A stretch of DNA of 13,780 nt from Suillus spraguei. Its lineage: Eukaryota; Basidiomycota; Agaricomycetes; Boletales; Suillaceae. The stretch spans positions 1 to 13,780 of the forward strand of contig JABCPU010001175.1 of the NCBI GenBank assembly GCA_016800925.1. The letters are read 5' to 3'. Both the position numbers and the translations under genes were made by a program. A model generated the notes under the pieces. The model was not told the origin of the DNA, did no database searches, and worked only from the letters and a program-made list of their open reading frames with translations. Positions 1 through 8,200 of the stretch are shown here, piece by piece; the stretch's first letter is position 1, and every line of letters begins with the position of its first letter.

Positions 1-784
1 ATACTCACATTGCCATTCAAAATCCAATCACAATTTTGCCGTATGTGACCCTCCCAAAGCCCACATTTGCGAGGGGCTCTTCTGAGTTGTGCTCATAGTT
101 GACTCAATGTGAGCCTGGGACGCTATTGGAGTGGCTGCTGTATTCTCTGAACAGACTCGGCTTCTCACCGACAGTTCTCCTCCATGTGGTCTACCTTCAA
201 TGGCACTGTGAGTTGTGCTGACTGTGGGCACCCTTTGTGCTGAATGACTGGAGGGTTGTGGATAAGAGTGGAACAAGCCTCTTCAGCTTTGATCTCCTGA
301 GGAAAAGTTTGATAAATCTAGATTGATGTTTACTGACAAAAATACCACAGCTCATCAAGATCCTGCAACAGTTCGTTGAGGTCTTCCTTGTGTGGACACC
401 ATTTATGAGTGACTTGAGTGCAGTGTGAGTTTTATGGTATACTTCACGTGACCAATTGTCTGAGTGGTGGTACAGTGCTTCGCTGTGTGGAGGAACTGAG
501 TGGTTGGATTTGTGAGAAGAATTTGTTGTGAGAGATGTTGATTGAAGGGCAGAGTTATTCTGTTGTAAAGATTCAACCTAACCTGGGCTGTAGATAAACT
601 ACCTCCTAAGTTAGTATGTGTGGTCTTGCGCTCCGTCTAGTCTGCTTCACTTGCAAAACAAGAGCATTTGACCCTAAAGGGGGATGCCTGTTAGTATAGT
701 TAAATCCAAGTCAAACCAATGTGCAAATGTAGCGTCAGTCAGCGGTAAGTTGCCACAGTCAGCGGTGATGCTGCCAGAACTAGC
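1..784. other. Left flank, no supported gene
   Basis: I find no reading frame with recognisable domains on either strand. The small frames here are low-quality and lack motifs. The only signals are a purine run AAAGGGGGA at 676-684, followed after TGCC by TGTTAG at 689 (plus strand), and two copies of CAGTCAGCGGT near 735 and 759. The first resembles a polypurine tract beside an LTR start and could be the remains of another retroelement into which the chromovirus at 785 inserted, but no partner sequence in the window confirms it. Confidence 0.5.
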
Positions 785-1251
785 TGTTACGAACTGGGGT
801 GGCGTCACCAGCGACAGTGAGAAGACACAGGCGGTCTGCTGGGAGTTCTTACAACGTCCAGAAAGAGACGAGGTGAAAGTACAAGGAACGCGTTCCAAGT
901 ACGATCAAGGGTTCAGCCTCAAAGACAAGTCTAAGAGGTATCCGCGAGAATAGAGACTAAGGCTAAGGAGTGCTTAGACTTAGAGACGATTCAAGACGAC
1001 TTAGGTTGGAGACCTAAGCGAAGGAGATTCCAGGTAAAACCCAGTAAGATTAAAGTAGGGAATCTACTACAAGTACACTGTGCTTAAATAGGCCAATATG
1101 TGCGCACAGACCAAGAGAACGTGAGAATGTAAGTGCGTATCCAAAGAGGAAGGCAACTATAGTACAGATGCGTTGAGCATATGAGTCAGAGTCATGTTAT
1201 GTAATATACAAGGTAAATAGAAAATGAATAGGGGCACGTACGATTGTAACA
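785..1251 (-). repeat. 3' LTR of chromovirus (left copy)
   Basis: 467 bp, bounded by TGTTAC and GTAACA. It aligns end to end with 7888-8361 at roughly 95% identity, with about twenty substitutions and a few small indels, including five bases missing here near 1217 relative to the right copy. It keeps the TATA-like TTAAATA and the self-primer sequence AAGATTAAAGT (1046-1056). The last segment of the upstream ORF reads into this LTR from the right and would stop at 1157. Confidence 0.95.
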
Positions 1252-1254
1252 TTA

Positions 1255-1264
1255 CCCCCTTTTT
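1255..1264 (-). other. Polypurine tract
   Basis: The minus strand reads AAAAAGGGGG followed by TAA and then the LTR start TGTTAC. This is where plus-strand DNA synthesis would be primed. In the last reading frame of the third ORF the tract is also coding (Tyr-Lys-Lys-Gly-Val). Confidence 0.85.
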
Positions 1265-1517
1265 ATACGTAAAGTCACCGGCTTTACTCATCTTGATTCG
1301 CATAGTAGATGGGTCATCGCTCCTCGTAGTCTTCATCAGCAAGATCCACTCATCATATACTTGCTTCTTCTAGACCAGCGCGACGTCTTAGAGTCCCTCC
1401 TTTTCTCTGCACGAATGTGTTCGTCATCAAGTTGCTTTTCCCAAGCACGAAGTGCGTCGTAAAATCCTTCATCTTTCCAAGTTAACTCGGGCCCAACTCG
1501 GTTACAGTAGAGGATAA

Positions 1518-1604
1518 ATGAGTGGGCGACCAATATCTGCAAACCTTGCACTGATACTCCGCGCAGTTCTTTTGGCGATGTCCTAGTAATCCACAGACCC
1601 GGCA
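1518..1604 (-). other. Tandem zinc-knuckle region of the third ORF
   Basis: In the frame beginning at 1604 the first knuckle reads C-RV-C-GLLG-H-RQKN-C (C-X2-C-X4-H-X4-C, 1604-1563). Four residues later comes CKVC, with a His seven residues on (1550-1518). A Cys four to five residues beyond that His is available only in the next frame (YCNRVG), so the second knuckle, C-X2-C-X6-H-X4-C, is interrupted by a frame change. Such knuckles bind single-stranded nucleic acid. This pair differs from the knuckle of the element's own Gag. Confidence 0.72.
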
Positions 1605-1981
1605 CTTCATGTTCTCGTCAGGGGTTAGAAGAAACCTTGCGTAAGGGAGACGGGAAATGATAGGCGTGGACTGGTGGATCTTGCGCGTTTCTTTCCCTTC
1701 TTCTTCGTCATACGTTTTAAGGCAAGGGTGTTCTGTCGTTTAAGCTGCGCCTGTTGAGCAGAGGATAAAGTGTATGCTGATATAGGGAGATCCGGTGTGA
1801 CTTCTCGTTCGGCAGCCGCAATGAGTTCGGTGGATGAAGAGGGAGATGTGATACCTAAGTCTTTTACTAAGACCGGTGAAACGGGATCCATAGGGCCGAA
1901 TGACGATGGATGGACATGGGAGGGTGTATATGAGATCACGTAGTCGAGGGCCGAGGGTGACCAACTCAGTGGCGGAGATAC

Positions 1982-2731
1982 CTAGCAGTTTAGCGGCCTC
2001 ATACTGTTCCTCTGTGCATGGTTCATATAGCCATGCTGGGTGTTCATGGGTGACTGTAATCGGGGGCGGTGAATTTGGTCGTTGAATTGGAGATGGGTTC
2101 GAGGAGATGCGAGGTTTGACTGTGTTTGTTGTAAGTCGGTGATGGCTTCTTCTACTAGATTTCTAGCTGCTCTGGTTTCAGCAACCGATTGCTGGATCGT
2201 TTCAACAACTTTGTCGGTGAGTTGTCCGATCTCTTGGACAGCAGTATATAAGCCAGTAAAGGCGTCAAGACTAGAATAAACACGCGAAGATGAGGGTGCT
2301 GGATAGGAAGTGGCGTATCTTCCTGCGGAGAGGGAGGTCGAGCAACGCCTGCTCGATGTTCGGGCAATGATATGAATAGCTTCTTCAACATCATTTTTAA
2401 AAGAGGTGGGAAACAGCAACATAGCGTAAGCACAAATGCGTTTTTTGAAGATGTAGGAAGCGGTGTCGGTAAGTAGCTTCCGTGATATCCTTGCGGTGGC
2501 TTCGATGAGTGCTGCAGTACGGATGATGTTGACGAGGAGTAGGGCGGGGAAAGCGCCTCGTTCAGTAAGAATTCTTTCGATTTCAAGGGCATGTCCCTCG
2601 CAAAGGATAGCGGCTTCGATGTAAGAGGAGTTGTCGATTTCTGTGGTGAGGTTTCCATATTGGTCTGTTTCAGAATCAGAGTCATTGGTGGCAGCGACGA
2701 CGGGTGTGATGTAGGCAGTGGGGAAAGACAT
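1982..2731 (-). CDS. Third ORF, open N-terminal part
   Basis: 249 codons without a stop, from ATG at 2731. The first 35 residues are acidic and Ser/Thr-rich. Residues about 35-130 look strongly helical, with alternating hydrophobic and charged residues (for example ALEIERILTERGAFPALLL). Residues about 165-215 form a likely coiled coil with regularly spaced Ile/Leu/Val (VQEIGQLTDKVVETIQQSV). The last 30 residues are probably out of frame: the neighbouring frame from about 2100 onward gives more protein-like sequence continuing past the TAG at 1984-1982. A role in RNA or protein assembly is a guess based only on architecture. Confidence 0.6.
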   Translation of the reverse strand: MSFPTAYITPVVAATNDSDSETDQYGNLTTEIDNSSYIEAAILCEGHALEIERILTERGAFPALLLVNIIRTAALIEATARISRKLLTDTASYIFKKRICAYAMLLFPTSFKNDVEEAIHIIARTSSRRCSTSLSAGRYATSYPAPSSSRVYSSLDAFTGLYTAVQEIGQLTDKVVETIQQSVAETRAARNLVEEAITDLQQTQSNLASPRTHLQFNDQIHRPRLQSPMNTQHGYMNHAQRNSMRPLNC

Positions 2732-2784
2732 TTCGATGCTGGTAGTTTATTCAAGTGCTAGTGCGGTTGATTGACTGAGGATAA

Positions 2785-3371
2785 TCAGAGGGTGTGTTGC
2801 TTCTTATAAGCATTCAAGATTCGAGCGGAGTTCTTCAAATTCTTTTCTGGGAGCCATTCGTTATCTTCCCGATGGATATCCTTTCCAGGAAACGAGATAT
2901 CGTCGGCGATTGCCGGTTCCTTTGTGGGAAAGAATTGCTTCGATTTCATATTCTTCTTCTTCTTCGATTGATTCAGGTGGGGGTTCAGGGAAGTTCGGTC
3001 CGTGTACATCTGTTTCGCTATAGGATGATAAGACAGAAGCATGGAACGTAGGGTGAATCTTCCATTGCGGGAGGAAGTTTGAGTGTGAACGTGATGGGTG
3101 ATAAACATCGATGATCGGGAAACGGTCCGTATCGTTTCGGTGCCAGTTTCCTTGATGGGAGTTTAAGTCTAAGATTAGCGGCGGATAGCCAAACCTTATC
3201 TCCGATCTTCCATGGGATGTACTTATCTCCTCGGGATCGTTCGGCCATTGTTTGCATAGCAATGTTGTGACAGGCGATTGCTTCTTCTCTTATCTTTTGC
3301 AGAGATCGTACTCGATCTTCTGCTGCGGGGACGGATGAATCGGGATCAGGTGAGGATAGCGCGTGGTTCAT
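2785..3371 (-). pseudogene. Pol segment: integrase C-terminus with GPY/F and chromodomain
   Basis: This is the tail that defines chromoviruses. The first part reads through KIGDKVWLS and the GPY/F-type motif KRYGPF (near 3135), then alternates between two frames within about 80 bases around 3150-3065. The part ending at 2861 contains HASVLSSY and DVHGPNF, an acidic run of five Glu, and the start of a chromodomain (YEIEAILSH, then YLVSWKGYP). The chromodomain is cut by a frame change near 2875, and its C-terminal helix (NEWLPEKNLKNSARIL) is read in the frame ending at 2785. Chromodomains of this family bind modified histone H3 and steer integration to heterochromatin. Here the fold is interrupted exactly in its middle. 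Confidence 0.9.
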
Positions 3372-4147
3372 ATCCCATCATCAAATAGAAGGGTGATGCA
3401 TTCCTTGCATCGTGTTTCCGGTGATTGTGGACGAATTCGGCGATTGGTAAGTGTTCTACCCAATCTTCAGGGTTGTTGCGACAATAAATGCGTAGATATG
3501 TCTCAAGTTCTTGATTGAGCCTTTCCGTTTGACCATCAGTCTGCGGGTGGTAAGCCGTGGATGGAGCGATGACGTAGTCGAGAAGTCGGGCAAGTTCTTT
3601 TGAGAAGCGAGATAGGAATTGCGGTCCTCGATCCGAGATAACTTTGTCATGGAGTCCAAATCGTCGGTACACATGTTTTAAAAATAACTTGGCCACACCT
3701 TCTGACGTGATAGTTTTCAAACAAGGGATAATAATTACCCCCTTCGTAAGGCCATGGTCTACCACGACCATGATACTGTCAAAGCCTCCAGAGACCGGGA
3801 GGTCAGTGACAAGGTCGACAGAGACTTGGGAGAATGGGCGAACAGCCGAAGAGGAATAGGCACGAGCGGAGGTCGGAGGGGTGAGTATCCGCTTTCATTT
3901 GCTGACAAAGGGCGCAACCCTCAACGTATTTTCGAATATAAGAGCCCATAGCAGGCCACCAGGCTTCACGTTTCACGAGTTCTTCAGTTTTGAATCTACC
4001 GGGGTGTCCCGCGGTAGGATGATCATGATACCGTTTCAGGATATCGGAGCGATGCGCCGGCGGAATATAAGCGCGATTCTTAAAATAGAGGACGTTCTCC
4101 TCAATCTTCCAGTCGGAGAGTGCCGATTTCATGGGAGGCAGGCACAC
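3346..4147 (-). pseudogene. Pol segment: integrase zinc-binding and DDE core
   Basis: Inserts the element DNA into the genome. The part ending at 3803 has the HHCC zinc domain: His43 and His48, then Cys78 and Cys81 in CALCQQ. After two apparent one-base losses (near 3880 and 3853) the catalytic core follows: Asp in SVDLVTDLP (codon 3816-3814), Asp in ISDRGPQF (3633-3631) and Glu in TDGQTERLN (3525-3523), giving the DD35E spacing. The conserved [10 protein letters not shown] precedes the Glu. The core frame ends at 3346, where the reading continues in another frame. All catalytic residues are intact. Confidence 0.93.
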
Positions 4148-4151
4148 GCCA

Positions 4152-4789
4152 TCAAGGCATCAGATGCCGTTTTAAAGACAGGGTCGTCGAGGGGATCGAG
4201 GATGACAGCACATCCTTTAGATCGGTGTCAATAAGACGAACGAATAGAGCATCAGGGAGGAGGGTCTGGTCCTCGTTATCGTCTTTGCCAGAATCATAAT
4301 CAGGCCGGCGGGAAAGTGCATCAGGTACCGCCAATTTAGTACCTGCAACGTGATGCAGTTCAATGTCATAGATAGACAAAATCAGTTGCCAACGTGCTTG
4401 GCGACGGGTGAGCTTCTGTGCACTTCTAAAGTACAGAAGGTTCTTATGGTCGGTGAATACCAGGACGGGGTGTGGGTTTCCTTCGAGATAATGACGCCAT
4501 TCATTCAATGCCCGGATCACGGCAAGGAGTTCCCGATCGAAGATTTGGTAATTGCGTTCTGCGGGTTCAGAGACTGTGAGAGGTATGCACAAGGGTGATA
4601 AACGCCATTCTCATCAGTCTGCAGAAGAACTCCGCCAGTTGCTACAAGCGAAGCGTCGGTAGCAATGGCAAATTGTCGGGAAGGATCAGGGTTACGGAGT
4701 ACCGGTTGGGAAGTGAAGCGTCGTTTCAATTCTTCGAAGGTGTCCATACATTCGGTCGACCATTCAAAGGCCTTATCTTTCTTTGTCAA
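4152..4789 (-). pseudogene. Pol segment: RNase H
   Basis: Degrades the RNA of the RNA-DNA hybrid. The first open part (4789-4517) holds the connection sequence and the first catalytic Asp in ATDAS (residue 45). After one missing base near 4563, the second part (4592-4152) holds the catalytic Glu in FDRELLAV (residue 21), the third Asp in FTDHKNL (residue 48) and the C-terminal DALSRRPDY that usually ends the domain. Two further changes, near 4798 on the upstream side and 4192 on the downstream side, separate it from reverse transcriptase and integrase. Confidence 0.92.
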
Positions 4790-4874
4790 ATCGATAAGGG
4801 GTCGGCGATGTCAGAGTAGTGGGAAATGAACGTGCGGTAAAAGTTGCAAAAGCCGAGGAATGACCGAACATCTT

Positions 4875-5813
4875 TTACAGATTTCGGGTTGGCCATTCAG
4901 AGATTCCTTTGGTCTTGGCGGTGTCCATAGCAACTTGTCCGGGGCGAATTATCATTCCGAGGTATTCCACTTCTTCTGCATCGAAGGTGCATTTCTCCGG
5001 TTTCAAGAACAGGTGTTCTTTTCGTATTTTCATCAAAACTCGTCTGGTCCGTTCACGGTGTTCTGCCATTGTTGTGGAGAAAATTAGGATATCGTCCATA
5101 TAGATAACCATCCATCCTTCATTGATTTCTTGTTGAAAGGTGCGATTCATGTATGCTTGAAAAGTTGCTGGGGAATTGCAAAGGCCAAGAACATGACGTT
5201 TGGTTCGAATAGGCCGAATTCCGTGGTAAAAGCAGCTTTCCACCTATCATCAGGATGGATGCGAATTTGTTATAACCGGACCGAATATCCATTTTCGTAA
5301 AGAACTGTGCGTTATGAAGACGTGCGACAAGGGAAATAGGGAGTGGGAGCGGATATGCGTTCTTGACTGTCCAATCATTATGTAGCGATAATCTTGACAG
5401 GGACGCAGTTCTCCACTCTTCTTTCCCACAAAGAAGAAGCCACTAGCTTGATGTGACTTCGATTCCGAGATAAAGCCTTTCGCAACGTTTTCATCGATAA
5501 ACGTTTTGACAGTAGCGCGTTCTTTTTCCGATAGCGGGTAGACCTTAGACGTACGAGGAATAAAACCGGGTTTGGTGTCGATCCGATGATCAATACCAGG
5601 GCGTTCGGGGGGTAGTTTGTTTAATCCGTCTTTAGCAAAGACGTCTGCGAAGTCGTGCAAATAATCCGGGACCAATTCTTCGAAGGATTTCTTTTTCTTT
5701 TCCTTCTCGTCCGTAGCGAATTCCTGAGCTTTGTTACTATATTTCGGAGGGGGAATTGCGGTAGTAGGATTGTTCGAGTGAGAAGTTCCATCACGTGTCA
5801 AGGGTGTATCCAT
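4875..5813 (-). pseudogene. Pol segment: reverse transcriptase
   Basis: Copies the element RNA into DNA. The first part (5813-5400) carries the N-terminal fingers with the familiar LPPERPGIDHRI region and the [11 protein letters not shown] motif. Around 5379 and 5267 single bases appear to be missing. Between them the palm's first catalytic aspartate ([10 protein letters not shown]) is readable in another frame. After a third change near 5188 the frame contains NSPATFQ and the catalytic YMDD (codons 5102-5091, followed by ILIFST), then the thumb-side LKPEKC and VEYLG motifs. All polymerase active-site residues are therefore present but split over three frames. A further change near 4886 leads to the connection region. 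Confidence 0.93.
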
Positions 5814-6210
5814 GAGACTTCTTCTATAATCCTCATGCTAACTCCATCGGTGTCGTATTCCACAAGAAATTCACCATCTCCGAGTTCGTAGGAGGAAATT
5901 TCGCGTACTTCCGGCGCATGCCAGACTCATTCATGGTATCGAATTGGTCATCATCCTCGGTTGGGATCAACGAGGGCACGGATTCTTCCTTTATCGGGGA
6001 TTTCTTCTATTGAAGCTGAAAGAGTTTTCGGGGGAACGAAGAACTTGGATAGTTTTGGTACATTGGTATCTCGTCCTGGGAGTTCTTCCTCTGTTTTCCT
6101 TTTTCCTTGCTTCTGTTCTTCTATTGGCCGTGCTCAATAGGTTCTTGTCCGGCCCGATGTTCGGGTTCGGATTCATTCTTGCGCTTTTCTGCGCGGGGGA
6201 TCGGTGACAC
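5811..6210 (-). pseudogene. Pol segment: protease-RT linker, heavily frameshifted
   Basis: No conserved domain is expected here. Coding sense can be followed only by switching frame several times within 400 bases (charged Glu/Lys-rich sequence, then a stretch with EEIPDKG, then GDGEFLVEYDTDG). This is the densest cluster of frame changes in the element. The last change lies at about 5800-5811, where the reverse transcriptase frame takes over. The plus-strand open frame across the same bases is an antisense shadow. Confidence 0.6.
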
Positions 6211-6856
6211 TGCTCTCGGCAATTGTACACGTGGAGGGGTTCAATAGTACGTGGCATTCGTACTTCTGGTTCAGGATTTCGGACTTAATAGGGGAAGCGA
6301 TAATGGTTTCGGAAGACGGGAATGTTGCCATCGTATGGTGTTGAAAAGTCGGGCAACCCTTCTTCTTTCGATCTTCGTCCAGATCGATTTCGATTTCGTC
6401 TGATTTCTCTGTCCTTGAAAGGACAAGCGTTTCAGCAGCCCAATCTATAATTGGGTTCATTGCTCGTAACCAAGGAATTCCAAGGAGGATTTGATCTCTC
6501 CTTCCGAGTTTGGTGATATTGAATTTTCCATACATGGTTCGATCGTCAATTTTGACCACTAAGAGGCAGTAATGCGTGATTGGTCCTCCTTTTATGAGAG
6601 TTCCATCTGCCGTTGTAACTCGAAATGGTTCCTTGAGTTTTCGTCGTGTGATTTGATGGAGTTTCACAAACTCTTACGAGATGAATGTTCCTGCTGCTCC
6701 GGAATCGATAACAGCGGTAGTGTCGACGGATTTCAAACGAGTACGCGAGTGGAGGGTGATTGGGACACGAAGTTCTTTTCTTTCACCTACAGCGCGTACA
6801 AGTCTTAGTATTACATTGGGAGAAACATACGTCGAGTCTTTGTTTCTCCACATCAA
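6173..6856 (-). pseudogene. Pol segment: aspartic protease
   Basis: The frame opens at the gag stop (TGATG overlap). The catalytic triad Asp-Ser-Gly sits at residue 51 (codon 6706-6704) in the context AVIDSGAAGTFIS, typical of retropepsins that cleave Gag-Pol as a dimer. Immediately after, TAA at 6676-6674 stops the frame. The same frame then resumes with the family's usual FVK-type continuation, a flap-like region (TADGTLIKGG) and the conserved ILLGIPWL near residues 50-60 of the second part. The match on both sides shows the TAA is a point nonsense change rather than a domain end. The frame closes at 6173 after a further frame change upstream of that point. Confidence 0.88.
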
Positions 6857-7689
6857 AAATCCTGCACAACCCGTCGTACAGTCTCTTCATCTTCTTCTTC
6901 CCCTTTGACTTCGGTTTGTCGAAGTGGGGTCTTCTTCTTTCTATCAGGACAGTTATGGATGCGGTGTCCTGTCTTTCTGCATCCGAAGCACTGCCCTTTC
7001 TTCATGCATTCGGATCTTTCCATGTCGGAGATTCGATCTACGATCATCGCATTGGAATCGCGGTTCGGAATATACCGCGCATTTCCATAGTTCTTCTTCT
7101 TCTGTTGTGGAACATGACGTGTCCTCATGGCATTAAGCCGATGATGGGCATTGTCAATAGCAACGCATTGCAACACAACATCTCTGAATATCTCGGAGAC
7201 ATCTCCCGTATTGAAAAGCTTTGTAAGGATACCCCAGTTGAGACCATCTTGGAAGAACTGGATCTTCGTTGCGTTATCGGTGATATGAGCCTTGGCTGCA
7301 AGTGCCTCAAAGTCGGCGACATAGGTGTGAAGATCTCCAGTTCCTTGCTTGAGATCTCTAAGGCGTGTAAGCGCGGTCATTCTGGTATCCACTGGTTCGA
7401 ATGCTTCTTTGAAGCTCTTCATAAAGTCCACCATCGTCCCATAACCAACTTTTTGTCCCGACGTGTCGGTAGATTGGGCGTGTTCAAGGAATTGCTCCTT
7501 CCAAGATTTGGCATTCTTTTCGGTCATGAAGGAAGTTATGTAGATGATCTTCTGCTTGTCGGTGGTGTAAAGCTTTTCATTGATGTCAAAGTGCAAGTTG
7601 CACGACTGGATAAACTCGCGAGAGTTATCATGATCTCCATCAAAACCAATCGGTTGACCGATCTTGTATTCGAATTCTTTGGTCGACAT
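6853..7689 (-). CDS. Gag structural protein of chromovirus
   Basis: 278 codons, uninterrupted. The ATG at 7689 has A at position -3, and about 190 bases of leader separate it from the primer-binding site. The N-terminal two thirds matches the retrotransposon gag fold seen in Ty3/gypsy elements: a conserved Trp in KSWKEQF, then an RLRDLKQGTGDLHTYVADFE stretch and FQDGLN. A single CCHC zinc knuckle (C-X2-C-X4-H-X4-C, residues 234-247, starting CFGC) follows, flanked by lysine-rich sequence for RNA binding, with an acidic tail. It would assemble the particle around the element RNA. The stop TGA at 6855-6853 overlaps an ATG opening the protease frame, one base back. It is the best preserved coding region of the element and could still be translated. 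Confidence 0.93.
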   Translation of the reverse strand: MSTKEFEYKIGQPIGFDGDHDNSREFIQSCNLHFDINEKLYTTDKQKIIYITSFMTEKNAKSWKEQFLEHAQSTDTSGQKVGYGTMVDFMKSFKEAFEPVDTRMTALTRLRDLKQGTGDLHTYVADFEALAAKAHITDNATKIQFFQDGLNWGILTKLFNTGDVSEIFRDVVLQCVAIDNAHHRLNAMRTRHVPQQKKKNYGNARYIPNRDSNAMIVDRISDMERSECMKKGQCFGCRKTGHRIHNCPDRKKKTPLRQTEVKGEEEDEETVRRVVQDF

Positions 7690-7875
7690 GGTTGATGATT
7701 CTTCTGGTGAGTTATACTTTCTCTGTGCCTACACGCGCTGTCTTGCTGTCCGTCAGGGCTTTCTTCTATCAGAGGGCTTCTCTTGACAATCTGCTCAGCG
7801 TACGCGTACGCTAGTCTGCTGATCTAAGCGATCAGGGTTCAGGGTCGAAGACTGGATAGTCGACGATCAAAATAG

Positions 7876-7886
7876 ACTTTAATCTT
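7876..7886 (-). other. Self-priming primer-binding site
   Basis: One base inside the 5' LTR, the minus strand reads AAGATTAAAGT. This does not look like the complement of a tRNA 3' end (no TGG beside the LTR). It is an exact 11-base complement of an LTR segment (8149-8159 on the same strand), the Tf1/sushi arrangement in which the RNA 5' end acts as primer. Confidence 0.82.
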
Positions 7887-8148
7887 TTGTTACGAACTGG
7901 GGTGGCGTCACCAGCGACAGTGAAAAGACACAGACGGTCTGCTGGGAGTTCTTACAATGTTCAAAAGAGAACAAGGTGAAAGTACAAGGAACGCGTTCCG
8001 AGTACGATCAAGGGTTCAGCCTCAATGACAAGTCAAAGAGGTATCCGCGAGAATAGAGACTAAGGCTAAGGAGTGCTTAGACTTAGAGATGATTCAAAAC
8101 GACTTAGGTTGGAGACCTAAGCGAAGGAGATTCCAGGTAAAACCCAGT

Positions 8149-8159
8149 AAGATTAAAGT
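8149..8159 (-). promoter_or_regulatory. Predicted transcript 5' end / self-primer
   Basis: On the minus strand this reads ACTTTAATCTT. All 11 bases are complementary to the primer-binding site at 7876-7886, and pairing breaks at both ends. In the Tf1/sushi group the first 11 bases of the RNA fold back and prime reverse transcription, so this predicts a transcript start at 8159. The distance to the TATA box supports the prediction independently. Confidence 0.8.
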
Positions 8160-8186
8160 AGGGAATCTACTACAAGTACACTGTGC

Positions 8187-8200
8187 TTAAATAGGCCAAT
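8187..8200 (-). promoter_or_regulatory. LTR promoter: TATA box and inverted CCAAT
   Basis: Read on the minus strand the LTR has ATTGG (8200-8196, an inverted CCAAT box) directly upstream of TATTTAA (8193-8187). The TATA box ends 28 bases before 8159, where the self-priming model places the RNA 5' end. The spacing is that expected of a polymerase II core promoter. The same sequence is conserved in the left LTR. Confidence 0.75.

Larger units (their letters stand above)
1157..2731 (-). pseudogene. Third ORF of chromovirus: unknown protein with tandem zinc knuckles
   Basis: An extra coding region between the pol stop (2785) and the 3' LTR, on the element's coding strand and about 54 bases downstream of pol. 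I do not recognise its family. Coding sense runs through about five frame changes: an open N-terminal part (2731-1982); a segment near 2100-1950 readable in a neighbouring frame (EEQYEAAKLLGIS); a Ser/Pro-rich part with a lysine patch KKKGKKRAR (about 1679-1717); two zinc knuckles (1604-1518); a charged part with WKDEGFYDALRAWEKQLDD; and a last part (from 1342) that crosses the polypurine tract and stops inside the LTR at 1157. The order (helical region, basic patch, CCHC) resembles Gag, although this element already has a Gag. No signal peptide or convincing membrane anchor is seen, so an envelope role is unlikely. Confidence 0.7.
2785..6856 (-). pseudogene. Pol polyprotein of chromovirus, frameshifted
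   Basis: One ancestral reading frame of about 1,350 codons, now split over all three minus-strand frames. The order is protease, linker, reverse transcriptase, RNase H, integrase, GPY/F, chromodomain. All expected active-site motifs are present somewhere in the right order, but at least fifteen frame changes and one in-frame TAA (6674-6676) interrupt them. From the reverse transcriptase to the integrase (5400-3850) about ten successive changes are of the same sign (one base missing), nearly all at runs of two to five identical bases. The final stop is TGA at 2787-2785. Expression would have relied on a -1 shift at the gag stop or on a fused gag-pol frame. Individual domains are listed separately. 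Confidence 0.92.

Noticed and set aside
28..276. Minus-strand 82-codon frame in the left flank
   Set aside because: Low-complexity Ser/Thr/His composition, no domain, and no sign of a gene structure around it.
684..953. Plus-strand 89-codon frame crossing the left LTR boundary
   Set aside because: It runs from flank into the LTR. The same LTR sequence at 7888 is not preceded by a matching start, so it is fortuitous.
1982..2731. Envelope protein in the third-ORF position
   Set aside because: There is no signal peptide, convincing transmembrane helix, furin-like site or cysteine-rich ectodomain; zinc knuckles and lysine patches point to nucleic-acid binding.
6760..7695. Plus-strand open frame of 311 codons
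   Set aside because: It lies antisense to the well-supported gag and the start of protease, with no domains of its own.
7870..7887. tRNA-primed primer-binding site
   Set aside because: The sequence next to the LTR does not start with TGG as expected for a tRNA 3' end, while an exact self-complement exists in the LTR.
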